Shown: positions 17,640 to 27,843, counted from the stretch's first letter. The stretch: 64,000 nucleotides of DNA from Verrucomicrobiales bacterium (GCA_031256975.1 JAIRPN010000015.1:216648-280647); one strand, 5' to 3'. A program made the numbers and translations. The notes: generated by a model not told the origin, from the sequence alone.

Positions 17640-18122
17640 TTAATTAAAATGTGTGACTTGGTTAAAATTTTTCAGAAACTCTCTCGCCCGATGAACTTCA
17701 ACAGCCGCACTGCGTGCCGGATCGAGTTCAGGAAGCTCCGTTAGCGGAAACCATTTCACCTCGCCGCTTTCAATACTGGTCTTGGCTTCGCCGCCGATTA
17801 GATCGCAGAGAAAATACAGTTTGTAGCAGGTGAATTGTTCAATCGGGTGTCCGGCGGCTTCTTTCTCCACTACCGAGGTCAGGATGCGGGCTTTGACTTG
17901 GTAACCGCTCTCTTCCCAACATTCGCGTTCGACATTCCCGGCCGGCGTGGAATTCACATCGGCCCAGCCGCCGGGCAAGGTCCAGTAGCCGGAGGAAATT
18001 TCCTTCACCAGCAACACCTTGTCTTCGCTAATGACGATGCCGCGCACATCGACCTTCGGTGTCGGGTAACCCGCTTCCAGCGGCCACGATAATTTATTGT
18101 CGCTAACCGCGAGGCCGAGCAT
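17640..18122 (-). CDS. NUDIX hydrolase (annotated ORF lacks N-terminal helix region; see frameshift finding)
   Basis: Nudix box GGWADVNSTPAGNVERECWEESGY. Confidence 0.85.
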   Translation of the reverse strand: MLGLAVSDNKLSWPLEAGYPTPKVDVRGIVISEDKVLLVKEISSGYWTLPGGWADVNSTPAGNVERECWEESGYQVKARILTSVVEKEAAGHPIEQFTCYKLYFLCDLIGGEAKTSIESGEVKWFPLTELPELDPARSAAVEVHRAREFLKNFNQVTHFN

Positions 18123-18342
18123 TTCATTGGCGATTTCGTGCAGGCGGGTGTAACGCTGGCGGTCGAAGGGATCCTGCGCATAGGGTCAACCCGGTCTGCG
18201 CGATGGCGGCGAGTTCACGCGAGATTTGCAAGGGAGTTCGCATGCCTGCGATTCAAGCATATGCGGCGGGCGTGGTGAGGATTTTTAGCCGCGTTGATCC
18301 CTTCCGTCATTAGCGTCTTTGCTTCTTGGCGCCTTTGCGTTA

Positions 18343-19362
18343 ATGTCGCCAATCATGACCACCGATGAAAAATGGATGACGCTGGCGCTGGAGTTGGCGC
18401 GGAAGGGGATCGACAGGACCAGCCCGAATCCCTGCGTCGGGGCGGTCATTGTCAAAGGCGGGAAAATCCTCGGCAAGGGCTGGCACAAGCAGGCGGGCAG
18501 GCCGCATGCGGAAATCGAGGCAATCCGCGACGCCAAGCGCAACGGCGTGACCAGTTTCAAGCACGCCACGATGTATGTCACGCTGGAACCTTGTTGCACA
18601 CACGGTCGCACGCCGCCCTGCACGGAAGCGATCATTGGCGGCGGGTTCAAACGGGTGGTCATTGGCGCCACGGACCCGAACCCGCATCATGCGGGACGGG
18701 CGTTTAAAATTTTACGTCAGGCGGGAATCGAAGTGACGCACGGCGTGCTGGCGAAGGAAAGCGAGGAATTGAACCGAGCGTTCAATCACTGGATCGTCAC
18801 GGGAAAACCGTGGGTCATTGCCAAGGCCGCCCTGACGCTGGACGGGGCGCTAACGACGAAATCGGGCCGCCGGACACAAATCACCGCCGCCGACGCACAA
18901 AGGGATGCCCACAAGCTGCGCGCCATCAGCGACGCCATTTTGATCGGCGCGGAAACTTTGCGAATCGATCATCCGCGACTGACGGTGCGCGGAGTCAAGA
19001 CGGTCAAGCAGCCCTTGCGGGTGGTGGTGACGCGCTCGGGGAAATTGCCCGGGAAATCCCCTTTGTTCACCGACGCCAACCGTGAATCCACACTGGTGTA
19101 CCGGAATCAATCCTGGAACAGGATTTTGCGCGATCTTGGCAAGCGCGGCGTGACGCGGTTGCTGGTTGAGGGAGGCGGGGAGATTCACAACCAGCTGGCG
19201 AAGAAAAAACTGGTGGACGAGGTGGTGTTGTATTACGCGCCGCTCATGGCGAACCGGAAGGATTTGCCGCATGCGGACGCGTTGCGAAAATTACCGTTGG
19301 CGGACGCAACGCTAACCATGGTCGGCAAAGACCTGAAATTACAAGGCATCGTGAGGCGCTAA
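18343..19362 (+). CDS. ribD: Bifunctional diaminohydroxyphosphoribosylaminopyrimidine deaminase / 5-amino-6-(5-phosphoribosylamino)uracil reductase
   Basis: HAEIEAI, TLEPCCTHGRTPPCTEAII, TLDGALTTKSG; TAA stop lies in a CGCTAAC word. Confidence 0.94.
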   Translation: MSPIMTTDEKWMTLALELARKGIDRTSPNPCVGAVIVKGGKILGKGWHKQAGRPHAEIEAIRDAKRNGVTSFKHATMYVTLEPCCTHGRTPPCTEAIIGGGFKRVVIGATDPNPHHAGRAFKILRQAGIEVTHGVLAKESEELNRAFNHWIVTGKPWVIAKAALTLDGALTTKSGRRTQITAADAQRDAHKLRAISDAILIGAETLRIDHPRLTVRGVKTVKQPLRVVVTRSGKLPGKSPLFTDANRESTLVYRNQSWNRILRDLGKRGVTRLLVEGGGEIHNQLAKKKLVDEVVLYYAPLMANRKDLPHADALRKLPLADATLTMVGKDLKLQGIVRR

Positions 19363-19364
19363 CC

Positions 19365-19751
19365 ATGAAAGCGGAAGAATTTGAATCACGCTGCAGGCAG
19401 CTCGGGTTAAGGATCACCGACTTTCGCGAGAACTTCAGCCGTTCCTCCGGGCCCGGCGGACAGAATGTGAACAAGGTTTCCACCGCCGTTGAATTGGTTC
19501 ACCTGCCGAGCGGGCTCAGTGTGCGTGTGCAGGATTCCCGTTTCCAGGGAATGAACCGCACCCTGGCGCGCGAACGCTTGTTGGAGTTGTTCGCTGCCAA
19601 GCGCGAGGAACAGCGGCTGTCACGACTGGCGTTGATTTCCAAGGCACGGCGGCAAAAGGCGAAACGCTCCCGGTCAACCAAGCGGAAAATGGTGGAGGCC
19701 AAGCGACATCGCTCCGGCATCAAACAGAACCGCCGGGCGCGGGCGGATTGA
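19365..19751 (+). CDS. Peptide chain release factor-like protein (ArfB/RF domain)
   Basis: FSRSSGPGGQNVNKVSTAVEL GGQ motif with basic C-terminal tail. Confidence 0.88.
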   Translation: MKAEEFESRCRQLGLRITDFRENFSRSSGPGGQNVNKVSTAVELVHLPSGLSVRVQDSRFQGMNRTLARERLLELFAAKREEQRLSRLALISKARRQKAKRSRSTKRKMVEAKRHRSGIKQNRRARAD

Positions 19752-20495
19752 TCATTGGTAGGTTTCCTTCAGGTAATCCGCCACGGTCTTTTTGTGCATG
19801 ATAAAATTGCGGATCTCGCGGGCGGTGCGCTTTAGGTCGTCATCGAGGCCATAGACATTCAACGCGCCGCTGGAAAGGCCGCCCGGGGTCAATCCGCCGC
19901 CGGTAATGACACCGGGCTGGGCGTTGGAACCGCCGGTGGTGCTGAACGTGACCACGGGTTTGCTGCCGGATTCCGCAAGGTCGTAGAGCCGCACGATGGT
20001 GTTGACCTTGGTGCCGCCCGCGCCCATGCCGACCACGGCGCGCAACGCGCGGCTGCCTTGTTCGACGTATGTAAATTCACCCGTGACCAGCAAGCCGCTT
20101 TTCGGCAATTTTTTCGGCGCGAGGTCGGTCGGCGCGATTTCCACAAAGCGTTCAAGCATCATTTCCTGCAGGTGCTCGGCGATGATTTTCTTGAACTCTT
20201 CCAGCTCCTTGCCCTCGCGATCCACCAGCCAGGTGCCGTCCTTGGTGTCAAAAAGCTGCACATAAATGAATTGCGGAGGCTTCAATTCGCCGCTGTACTG
20301 CGGGCTGTCTTCGACCACCTTGGCGGAAGAACAACCGGCGAGCAGCGCGGCGCAAATTCCGCCCGTTAACAAGAGGCAATATCGGGCAAGTTTCAGGTTG
20401 GCCATTAGCGTTGATTCCATTGGCAGCATAAACCGGTTTCGCCTCGGTGGCAATCGCAGGAACAGCGTTTTTTGCAATTTACCAGAAGCAGGCAA
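19752..20495 (-). CDS. DUF4410-like lipoprotein
   Basis: Lipobox LLAGCSS, conserved hypothetical layout; likely start downstream at MESTLMANLK or MANLKLARY. Confidence 0.65.
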   Translation of the reverse strand: MPASGKLQKTLFLRLPPRRNRFMLPMESTLMANLKLARYCLLLTGGICAALLAGCSSAKVVEDSPQYSGELKPPQFIYVQLFDTKDGTWLVDREGKELEEFKKIIAEHLQEMMLERFVEIAPTDLAPKKLPKSGLLVTGEFTYVEQGSRALRAVVGMGAGGTKVNTIVRLYDLAESGSKPVVTFSTTGGSNAQPGVITGGGLTPGGLSSGALNVYGLDDDLKRTAREIRNFIMHKKTVADYLKETYQ

Positions 20496-20608
20496 TCAAC
20501 CATGCTTATGTTGCCATTTGGCTCACTACGATTCTGTACAAAATTGAATTGCGTATGTTGCTTTTTGGTTTTTCAGGTATAGTGGCGGCTCTCGTTTAAT
20601 CCAATATT

Positions 20609-22345
20609 ATGAACTGGCGAATTTCATTCCGGCCAAAATTGGTCGAGGTGTTGCAGGAAGGTTATACCAAACGGCAACTCCACACCGATCTGGTCAGCGG
20701 CATCGTGGTGGGGCTAATGGCGATCCCGTTGGCCATCGGCTTCGGCATTGCCAGCATTCCGCAAGGCACGGCCAGCTCGGTGAGTCCCGCCACGGTCGGG
20801 CTGACCACGGCGATCATCGCCGGGTTTATCATCTCCGCGCTGGGCGGCAGCCGGGTGCAGATCGGCGGGCCGACCGGGGCGTTCATCCCGATTGTCGCCG
20901 GCATCGTCTACGCACACGGCATGACCACGCTGTGGGCGGCGACGCTCATGGCGGGAATCCTGCTGATCGTGATGGGCGCGCTCAAGGCGGGCTCGTTCAG
21001 CCGTTACATCCCCCTGCCGGTGGTGGTCGGCTTTACCTCGGGCATTGCGGTGATCATCGGCATCCAGCAGGTGCAGCCGATGCTGGGCTTGCAGCTGGAA
21101 CACGGCCTGCCGCCGGAAACGCTCGGCAAGATCAAGATGCTGGCGATGAACATCCATCACCTCTCGCCGCTAACCGCGATCTTTTCCGCCGCTTGCGTGG
21201 TGGCGCTGTTCTCCTTCCCGCAAAAATGGAACCCGCGCATCAGCGTGCTGGTGCTGGCGACGCTGATCGCCAACCTGTTCGGCCTGACACAGACGCCGGA
21301 TCACGCCGGACTGGCAACCATCGGTTCGACCTTCGGCAAGATTTTCGACGGCAAATATATCGACGCGATCCCGAGCGGCCTGCCACAGCTGGTGCAGTGG
21401 GACATCTCCTGGCCGCTAATACGCGAGGCGATTCCGGCGGCGATGACCATCGCGTTCCTCGGCGCGGTGGAGTCCATTTTGTCGGCCATTTCCACCGACA
21501 AGATGATCAAGGATCGCCACAATCCCGACCAGGAATTGCTTGCCCAAGGCATCGCCAACTGCGTGGTACCCTGGTTCGGCGGCCTGCCCGCCACCGGCGC
21601 CATTGCCCGCAGTTCGACCAACGTGCAAAGCGGCGGACGCACGCCGGTTAGCGGCATGGTGCATGCGGTGTTCTTGCTGGTTGTCATGCTGGTCGCCTCG
21701 CAATGGGTGGCTTACATCCCGATGTGCGTATTAGCGGCCATCCTGCTGCACGTTTGTTACAAAATGTTTGAGGCGCATCATTTCAACGCGTTGTTCAAGG
21801 TGACTTACTCGGAACTGGCCATCGCGGTGGCGACTTTCCTGCTGACCGTGTGCGTCGACCTCAATGTCGGCGTCGGCTTTGGCCTAGCGGTGGCGGCGGT
21901 GACGCTCATCATGCGCTTGAAGGAAATCACCATCATGCGCCCGATTGACAGCGGGGCGCAGTTAGCGGCCGAGCGCGCCGGGGGAAGCAACCTCGCCGGG
22001 TCGCCGGAAATCCTGCAATTCCGCTTCGAAGGCGTGTTGTTCTACGCCGTGGCTGATGATTTCGCCTCGCAACTGGAACGCGCCATCCGCCAGCAACTCT
22101 CGACCCGCGTAGTCATCCTGCGCGTGGAACGCATGCTGGCGCTGGACTTTGAAGGACTGGTGCTGCTGGAGGAGATTTACGAGTCGCTAATGGCGAAAGG
22201 CATTCATCTGGTGCTGTGCAACACCCAGCCGCACCCCGCGCGGATGATGTACAAGCACCGTTTCCTGGAAAAACTCGGCATGGAAAACCTGTGCGGCGAC
22301 ATGCATCACGCCCTGCAGCGCGCGCAGGAAATTTTGCAGAAATAA
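20609..22345 (+). CDS. SulP family inorganic anion transporter with STAS domain
   Basis: DLVSGIVVGLMAIPLAIGFGIASIPQG, QIGGPTGAFI, C-terminal STAS. Confidence 0.94.
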   Translation: MNWRISFRPKLVEVLQEGYTKRQLHTDLVSGIVVGLMAIPLAIGFGIASIPQGTASSVSPATVGLTTAIIAGFIISALGGSRVQIGGPTGAFIPIVAGIVYAHGMTTLWAATLMAGILLIVMGALKAGSFSRYIPLPVVVGFTSGIAVIIGIQQVQPMLGLQLEHGLPPETLGKIKMLAMNIHHLSPLTAIFSAACVVALFSFPQKWNPRISVLVLATLIANLFGLTQTPDHAGLATIGSTFGKIFDGKYIDAIPSGLPQLVQWDISWPLIREAIPAAMTIAFLGAVESILSAISTDKMIKDRHNPDQELLAQGIANCVVPWFGGLPATGAIARSSTNVQSGGRTPVSGMVHAVFLLVVMLVASQWVAYIPMCVLAAILLHVCYKMFEAHHFNALFKVTYSELAIAVATFLLTVCVDLNVGVGFGLAVAAVTLIMRLKEITIMRPIDSGAQLAAERAGGSNLAGSPEILQFRFEGVLFYAVADDFASQLERAIRQQLSTRVVILRVERMLALDFEGLVLLEEIYESLMAKGIHLVLCNTQPHPARMMYKHRFLEKLGMENLCGDMHHALQRAQEILQK

Positions 22346-22385
22346 TCGGTGTGCATCCGCGAAATCCGCGGATAAACTATGGCTT

Positions 22386-22988
22386 ATGTTTAGCGGCATT
22401 GTTGAAGAAACGGGAACCTTGAAGGAAATCAAACACGCCGGTGAATTGACCAAGTTCGTCATTGGCGCCGGCAAGGCCGTCGAGGGAGTGAAGCTCGGCG
22501 ACAGCATCGCCAACAACGGCTGCTGCCTCACGGTCACTGAGATCAGCGGCAAGGAATTGGTGTTCGACCTGCTGGAAGAAACCCTGCGCGCCACCAATCT
22601 CAACGCGATGAAACCGGGTTCGCTGCTGAACATCGAGCGTTCTTTGTGTGTCGGCGACCGCATCGGCGGGCATTTCGTCACCGGGCATGTCGATTGCACG
22701 GCGCTAATCACCAAGTGGGAAAAATCCGGCGCCGATTACGAGCTGGAACTGGAAGTACCCAAGGGCTTGGAACGCTATCTGGTGCCGAAAGGCTGCGTCG
22801 CCATTGACGGCATCAGCCTGACCGTTGGCGCCGTAAACGGCAACCGTTTCAACGTGTGGATTATCCCGCACACGCTAACCGTGACCGCCCTGCGCGACCG
22901 CAAGGCCGGCGACCGCCTGAACATCGAGTTCGACATGCTGGCCAAGTACACCGAGAAACTTCTTGCCGTTAGCGGTAAAAATTCCTAG
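22386..22988 (+). CDS. ribE: Riboflavin synthase alpha chain
   Basis: MFSGIVEETGTL, GGHFVTGHVD, duplicated lumazine-binding domain. Confidence 0.95.
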   Translation: MFSGIVEETGTLKEIKHAGELTKFVIGAGKAVEGVKLGDSIANNGCCLTVTEISGKELVFDLLEETLRATNLNAMKPGSLLNIERSLCVGDRIGGHFVTGHVDCTALITKWEKSGADYELELEVPKGLERYLVPKGCVAIDGISLTVGAVNGNRFNVWIIPHTLTVTALRDRKAGDRLNIEFDMLAKYTEKLLAVSGKNS

Positions 22989-23021
22989 CAGATGCCGCTA
23001 AAGCTCTGCTAGTCTTGCGGA

Positions 23022-23732
23022 ATGTTGCCATCGCTGGAGCAATTGCTCATCTTGCAGGAACGCGACGTTCGTTTGCATCGCGCACAAAAGGAACTCAGCC
23101 TGATTCCGACCGAGGAAAAACAAATCGCCTCGCGGTTAGCGTCGCAAAGCGCCCATTTCGAGTCGCTCAAGCAGCAGGCGCGGCACATCGAGAGCGAGCG
23201 CAAGCAGCTGGAATTGCAGGTCGGCGCCAAGGAGGAAGCGATCCGCAAATTCCAAACCCACCAGGCCCAAACCAAGAAAAACGACGAATACCAAGCGATG
23301 ATCCACGAGATTGAGCGCGCCCGCAAGGACATCGACGAACTGGAGGAAAAGGAACTGGTGCTGATGGACCAGTACGACGCCGCGCAAAAGGAAGTCCAGG
23401 CGGAAGGCGTCAAGGTCAAGGAATACGAACGCATCGCCGCCAACCACCAGGAGGAATTAAAGAAAAAAAAGGCGGTTTTGGAGCAGCAAATCAAGGATCT
23501 CAGCGCTGAAGTGGCCGAACTGCAGAAACAGGTCAATCCGGCGGATTTGTCCGGCTACCGCCGCATCCTGCAAAGCAAGGGCGACATCGCCATCGTGCCG
23601 ATCGTGCACGGCAACACCTGCAACGGCTGCCACATGAAGATCACCCAAGGCACCGTCGCCATCGCCAAGTCCGACACCAAGATCGCCCATTGCGACAATT
23701 GCGGCCGCATCGTGTATTGGACCCTGCCCTGA
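23022..23732 (+). CDS. Coiled-coil protein with C-terminal C4-type zinc ribbon
   Basis: Long coiled coil then CNGCHMKITQ...CDNCGRIVYW. Confidence 0.88.
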   Translation: MLPSLEQLLILQERDVRLHRAQKELSLIPTEEKQIASRLASQSAHFESLKQQARHIESERKQLELQVGAKEEAIRKFQTHQAQTKKNDEYQAMIHEIERARKDIDELEEKELVLMDQYDAAQKEVQAEGVKVKEYERIAANHQEELKKKKAVLEQQIKDLSAEVAELQKQVNPADLSGYRRILQSKGDIAIVPIVHGNTCNGCHMKITQGTVAIAKSDTKIAHCDNCGRIVYWTLP

Positions 23733-23741
23733 ACGGCACGC

Positions 23742-23768
23742 ACGCTAACCGTGAGTCGTCATTGGCGT
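23742..23768 (+). terminator. Imperfect TTAGCG-pair hairpin (acgctaaccgtgagtcgtcattggcgt)
   Basis: Second half carries TTGGCG, pairing with CGCTAA through one G-U in RNA; directly after the zinc-ribbon gene. Confidence 0.5.
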
Positions 23769-23863
23769 TTTCAGCCGACTCGCGCCGTATACTTTGTTGC
23801 TGACGTCCCGCTAACCACTTGATTTTTCCAGCCCCCCTCGGCTACAGTTAACCCCTATTATTT

Positions 23864-25174
23864 ATGGCCGTCATTAACCAAACCACGATCGAACGCGAAG
23901 CCTCGCTGATGGGCACTTCCCTGCATACGGGCAACAAAGTCAACCTGACCATCAAGCCCGCCGAGGCCGGAACCGGTTACGTTTTCAAGCGTACCGACCT
24001 CCCCGATGCCCCGACCCTCAACGCCGGGGTGGAACTGGTCAGGCAGGTCGAGCGCGCCACCACCATCAGCGAAGGCGCGGTCAAGATTCACACCATCGAA
24101 CATCTGCTTTCCGCCCTGCGCGGGCTCGGCATCGACAACGTGTTGATCGAGATGGACTCCAACGAGCCGCCGATTGGCGACGGCAGCTCCGACCTGTTCG
24201 TCCAGCTGATCGAAAAAGCCGGCAAAAAGGAACTCAACGCGCCGCGCACCTACTTTGAACTGCGCGAACCGGTTTACGTGTACGGCAAGGATGATTCCTA
24301 CATGATCGCGCTGCCGCACGACAACTTCAAGGTCACCTGCACCAACGCCAACCACACCGGCTTCCACACCCAGTATTTCAGCTACGACCTCGACCCGGCC
24401 ACCTACGCCAAGGAAATCTCCAAGGCCCGCACCTTTGTGTTTTACGAGGAAGTTCAGCCGCTGCTGGAAAAGGGACTCATCAAAGGCGGCAGTCTGGAAA
24501 ACGCGGTGGTCATCAAGGGCGAAAGCTTGTTGAGCAAGGACCCGATGCGTTACAGCAATGAGTTTGTCCGTCACAAAATTCTCGACGTCATCGGCGACCT
24601 CGCCCTGTTCCCCGTGCACCTCAAGGCACATATCATCTGCGCCAGGCCCAGCCACGCGCTGAACGTGGAAATGGCCAAGGCCATCGCCAAGGAATACAAG
24701 CGCTACCTCAGCCAGCTCATGCCGATCGAATACATTCCGGTCGGCGAGGGCGCGCTGGACACGCAGGAAGTCATGCACATCCTGCCGCACCGCTATCCGT
24801 TCCTGATGGTTGACCGCATCCTGAAATTCGAGGGCGACAATCGCGCCACCGGTTGCAAGAACATCACCATCAACGAACCCTATTTCCAAGGCCATTTCCC
24901 CAACCATCCGGTGATGCCGGGCGTGTTGCAAATCGAGGCCATGGCCCAGGTCGCCAGCATCCTGATGCTCCGCCGCGCCGAGAACGCGGGGCGCATCGGT
25001 TTCTTCATGAGCGCCGACAAGGTCAAATTCCGCAAGCCCGTCGTCCCCGGCGACACGCTGATCATCCAGGCCGAGCTCACCAAGAGCCGCGGCAAGATCG
25101 GCAAGGCCGTCGGCCAATGCACCGTCAACGGCGAAGTCGTCTCGGAATGCGAACTCAGCTTCGTGATCCAATAA
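23864..25174 (+). CDS. lpxC/fabZ: Bifunctional UDP-3-O-acyl-N-acetylglucosamine deacetylase / 3-hydroxyacyl-ACP dehydratase
   Basis: LpxC motifs EHLLSAL and HKILDVIGDLAL fused to FabZ LPHRYPFLMVDRI...FPNHPVMPGVLQIEAMAQ. Confidence 0.95.
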   Translation: MAVINQTTIEREASLMGTSLHTGNKVNLTIKPAEAGTGYVFKRTDLPDAPTLNAGVELVRQVERATTISEGAVKIHTIEHLLSALRGLGIDNVLIEMDSNEPPIGDGSSDLFVQLIEKAGKKELNAPRTYFELREPVYVYGKDDSYMIALPHDNFKVTCTNANHTGFHTQYFSYDLDPATYAKEISKARTFVFYEEVQPLLEKGLIKGGSLENAVVIKGESLLSKDPMRYSNEFVRHKILDVIGDLALFPVHLKAHIICARPSHALNVEMAKAIAKEYKRYLSQLMPIEYIPVGEGALDTQEVMHILPHRYPFLMVDRILKFEGDNRATGCKNITINEPYFQGHFPNHPVMPGVLQIEAMAQVASILMLRRAENAGRIGFFMSADKVKFRKPVVPGDTLIIQAELTKSRGKIGKAVGQCTVNGEVVSECELSFVIQ

Positions 25175-25189
25175 TCAGCCACGCCAACC

Positions 25190-25960
25190 ATGAGCATCCA
25201 TCCCACCGCCATCGTCTCCCCCAAGGCCAAGCTCGGCGACAACGTCGAAGTCGGCCCGTATTGCATCATCGGCGACAATGTAAAAATCGGCGACAACTGC
25301 CGCCTGATACACCACGTCAACATCGAGGGCTATTCGAAGATCGGCGCGCATAATTTGTTTCACCCCTTCTGCACCATCGGCACCAAGACCCAGGATTTGA
25401 AATACAAGGGCGAACCCACCTGGTTGATCATGGGCGACCACAATGAATTCCGCGAATTCACCAGCGTCAACCGCGGCACCAGCCCCGAGGAAAAAACCAT
25501 CATCGGCAACCACAACCTGTTCCTCACCTACAGCCACGTCGCGCACAACTGCGAGGTCGGTAACCATTGCATCCTGTCCAACAACGGCACGCTCGGCGGC
25601 CACGTCATCGTCGAGGATTACGTCATCATCAGCGGCCTCGCCGCCGTGCACCAATTCTGCCGGGTCGGCCAGCACTCCATGATCGGCGGCTGCAGCAAGA
25701 TCGTGCAGGATGTCCCGCCCTATTTCATCGCCGACGGCAATCCCGCCGACGTCCGCGCGGTCAACACCGTCGGCCTGCAGCGCCGCGGCTTCACCGAGGA
25801 ACAAATCGCCCTGCTGCGCCGCGCCCGCCGCACCCTGTACGACGCCAACCTCAACACCTCGCAGGCCCTGACCCTACTTGAGGAAGAACTCGGCGCCAAT
25901 CCCGAGGTGCAGGTGTTGATCAATTTCGTCCGCAACAGCCAGCGCGGCATCATCCGTTAA
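25190..25960 (+). CDS. lpxA: Acyl-ACP--UDP-N-acetylglucosamine O-acyltransferase
   Basis: Left-handed beta-helix hexapeptides; IHPTAIVSPKAKLG, HVAHNCEVGNHCILSN. Confidence 0.95.
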   Translation: MSIHPTAIVSPKAKLGDNVEVGPYCIIGDNVKIGDNCRLIHHVNIEGYSKIGAHNLFHPFCTIGTKTQDLKYKGEPTWLIMGDHNEFREFTSVNRGTSPEEKTIIGNHNLFLTYSHVAHNCEVGNHCILSNNGTLGGHVIVEDYVIISGLAAVHQFCRVGQHSMIGGCSKIVQDVPPYFIADGNPADVRAVNTVGLQRRGFTEEQIALLRRARRTLYDANLNTSQALTLLEEELGANPEVQVLINFVRNSQRGIIR

Positions 25961-26370
25961 TGGCGAACGAATCCTTCAACCCGCTAATCGCCAAGGTCGG
26001 TCGCGGCCAGTTGCAGATTGCTTTGTTGTTGGTGTTTCTCGGCCTGTTGTTCGTCTCCCGCAAGGAGGATTTTCAGGGTTGGAATCTGCTCGGCACCGCG
26101 ATTGGCTACATCATCACACTGGCCATCTTGTACTGTGTCTATCTCGGTAACAAACTGTGGATCTGGTTCCTGCGCGCCATACTAATCATTTTCGGCGGCA
26201 TCCTGCTGTTGGGCCTGGCCTATGCGCTAACCGGCAAAACACAACCCGCCGACCAAAACCCGCTAACCGTCAAAACCCTCTGCTATTTCCTCGGCCTCGG
26301 TTATGTCCTCTGGGCCTTGTGCTTTTCCAAGTCGATCCGGTATTACTGGCGCTTCGCGCGGAAAATGTAA
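25960..26370 (+). CDS. Hypothetical membrane protein
   Basis: Hydrophobic, overlaps lpxA stop by 1 nt. Confidence 0.6.
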   Translation: MANESFNPLIAKVGRGQLQIALLLVFLGLLFVSRKEDFQGWNLLGTAIGYIITLAILYCVYLGNKLWIWFLRAILIIFGGILLLGLAYALTGKTQPADQNPLTVKTLCYFLGLGYVLWALCFSKSIRYYWRFARKM

Positions 26371-27843
26371 TCACTGCAACTCTTGGTATAATTCCGGTTT
26401 CGACGCCCAAACCCAATCGCCCTTCTCGCGCGATTTCGACCATTTGCCCCCGTCGTCCTTCAAATCCCAACCGACCGAATACAACATATAGTCACGAGCC
26501 CCCACCTTGCGGTAAATAAACGGCTCCCCGTTCACCACCTGCACCGGAAGTTTGTCCAAATACCTCGGCATTAGCGCCTCCAACTTGTCCGGCACTTCGC
26601 CATTAGCGAGCCGGTAGCGTTCTAAGGCACAAGATAACTCTCCAATCTTACTTTGCGTTTCTATACGTGCACACGTAATCATTGGTATGACAAGGGAAGA
26701 AACAAATAAACTGCTAAGCGGAGTCATTGCGGCTGTTCTGGTGTTTCCACAGGAAAATCTCGCATTCATATCCACTACCAATTGCTTTGCTTTTAGGATG
26801 TCAATTCGAGCGCTCGGTTCGTCAATCAACTCTTCGGCGCTCATTATATATTTCAGATACACACAACAATCCAAATCTTCCCAGCCATGCGGCCGAATCT
26901 TCCAAATTAGAACCAAAATTTTTCCTAAAAAACCGGCTTCAATGCTTCCGGAATTTATCAGACTTGTTGACGATTTAATGTTACGTAGCTCTTTTTTCGC
27001 CATTGGCTGCATGCTCAAGAAATATCCACAATCAATCAAAGAAGTTCTTTTCTGCGGTTTCAAATTATCAATATCAGCAAACAAGGACTGCAACCTGTTC
27101 AAGTCTTCCTGTTTCCATTGTTTCCTGACGCAACCGTTCCAAAAAACATCTATTGCCAGCCCCCTCTCCATCAAAGAACTCAAAACACTAATCGACTGCG
27201 GATATTTTTCCGTCACTTGAGCTAGATGAAAAATAGTGACGAGATCATCGACAGCCTCTTTTGATTGCCCCAATTCCAAACGACAAATTGCACGAAGAGT
27301 CAAGACCTTGGAAATTTTTAAGCATGCATCAACCTGAGGCATCCTCATTGCAAACCCTTTTTCATACGCTAATGGCCATCTGCATTGCGGACACTTTAAT
27401 GCCTCGGCAATCTCCGCTAATAGCGGCATCCATTCTTTATCCAACTCAGCTAAAATTTTGTGCGCGGCTTCTTGTTCCGTCATGGTGAATTCCCCCTGCT
27501 CAAAATAAAACCGTAGATCACCAATCTCACCCCTTATAAATACCGGCAATATTTTCGGTGTTGTTTTGAACGGTACAGCTTTTGCCAGCCTCGCCTCCTT
27601 ATTCTCCCCGCCATTAGCGTCAAACAACTCCGCGAAAATCGGCGCGGCGGCGACGTTGTCCTCGTCAGGAATCGGCGGCGGGATGGTCTCCTTGACGGTT
27701 AGCGGATAACCCCTGGCCTTGAGCTCGGCGGAAACTTTCGCCCACTCGCGGGCGCCGCGCCAGTTTTCCTCCAGATAGAAGATCACGATTAGCGCCGCCA
27801 GGACGCCGAGGGAGATGAACAGCCATTTGAACCAGCGTTTCAT
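26371..27843 (-). CDS. Hypothetical protein (490 aa), N-terminal TM
   Basis: Long ORF with N-terminal TM and C-terminal RYRLANGEVPDKLEALMPRYLDKLPV segment. Confidence 0.7.
   Translation of the reverse strand: MKRWFKWLFISLGVLAALIVIFYLEENWRGAREWAKVSAELKARGYPLTVKETIPPPIPDEDNVAAAPIFAELFDANGGENKEARLAKAVPFKTTPKILPVFIRGEIGDLRFYFEQGEFTMTEQEAAHKILAELDKEWMPLLAEIAEALKCPQCRWPLAYEKGFAMRMPQVDACLKISKVLTLRAICRLELGQSKEAVDDLVTIFHLAQVTEKYPQSISVLSSLMERGLAIDVFWNGCVRKQWKQEDLNRLQSLFADIDNLKPQKRTSLIDCGYFLSMQPMAKKELRNIKSSTSLINSGSIEAGFLGKILVLIWKIRPHGWEDLDCCVYLKYIMSAEELIDEPSARIDILKAKQLVVDMNARFSCGNTRTAAMTPLSSLFVSSLVIPMITCARIETQSKIGELSCALERYRLANGEVPDKLEALMPRYLDKLPVQVVNGEPFIYRKVGARDYMLYSVGWDLKDDGGKWSKSREKGDWVWASKPELYQELQ

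Noticed and set aside
18122-18243. Programmed ribosomal frameshift in the NUDIX gene
   Set aside because: No slippery heptamer or RF2-like CTTTGAC site; a simple indel or sequence error is more economical.
23858-25171. Minus-strand 437-aa ORF
   Set aside because: Antisense shadow of lpxC/fabZ; composition typical of shadow ORFs.
26687-27220. Plus-strand 177-aa ORF inside the hypothetical gene
   Set aside because: Shadow ORF in the AT-rich centre of 26371..27843; no start context or motif.
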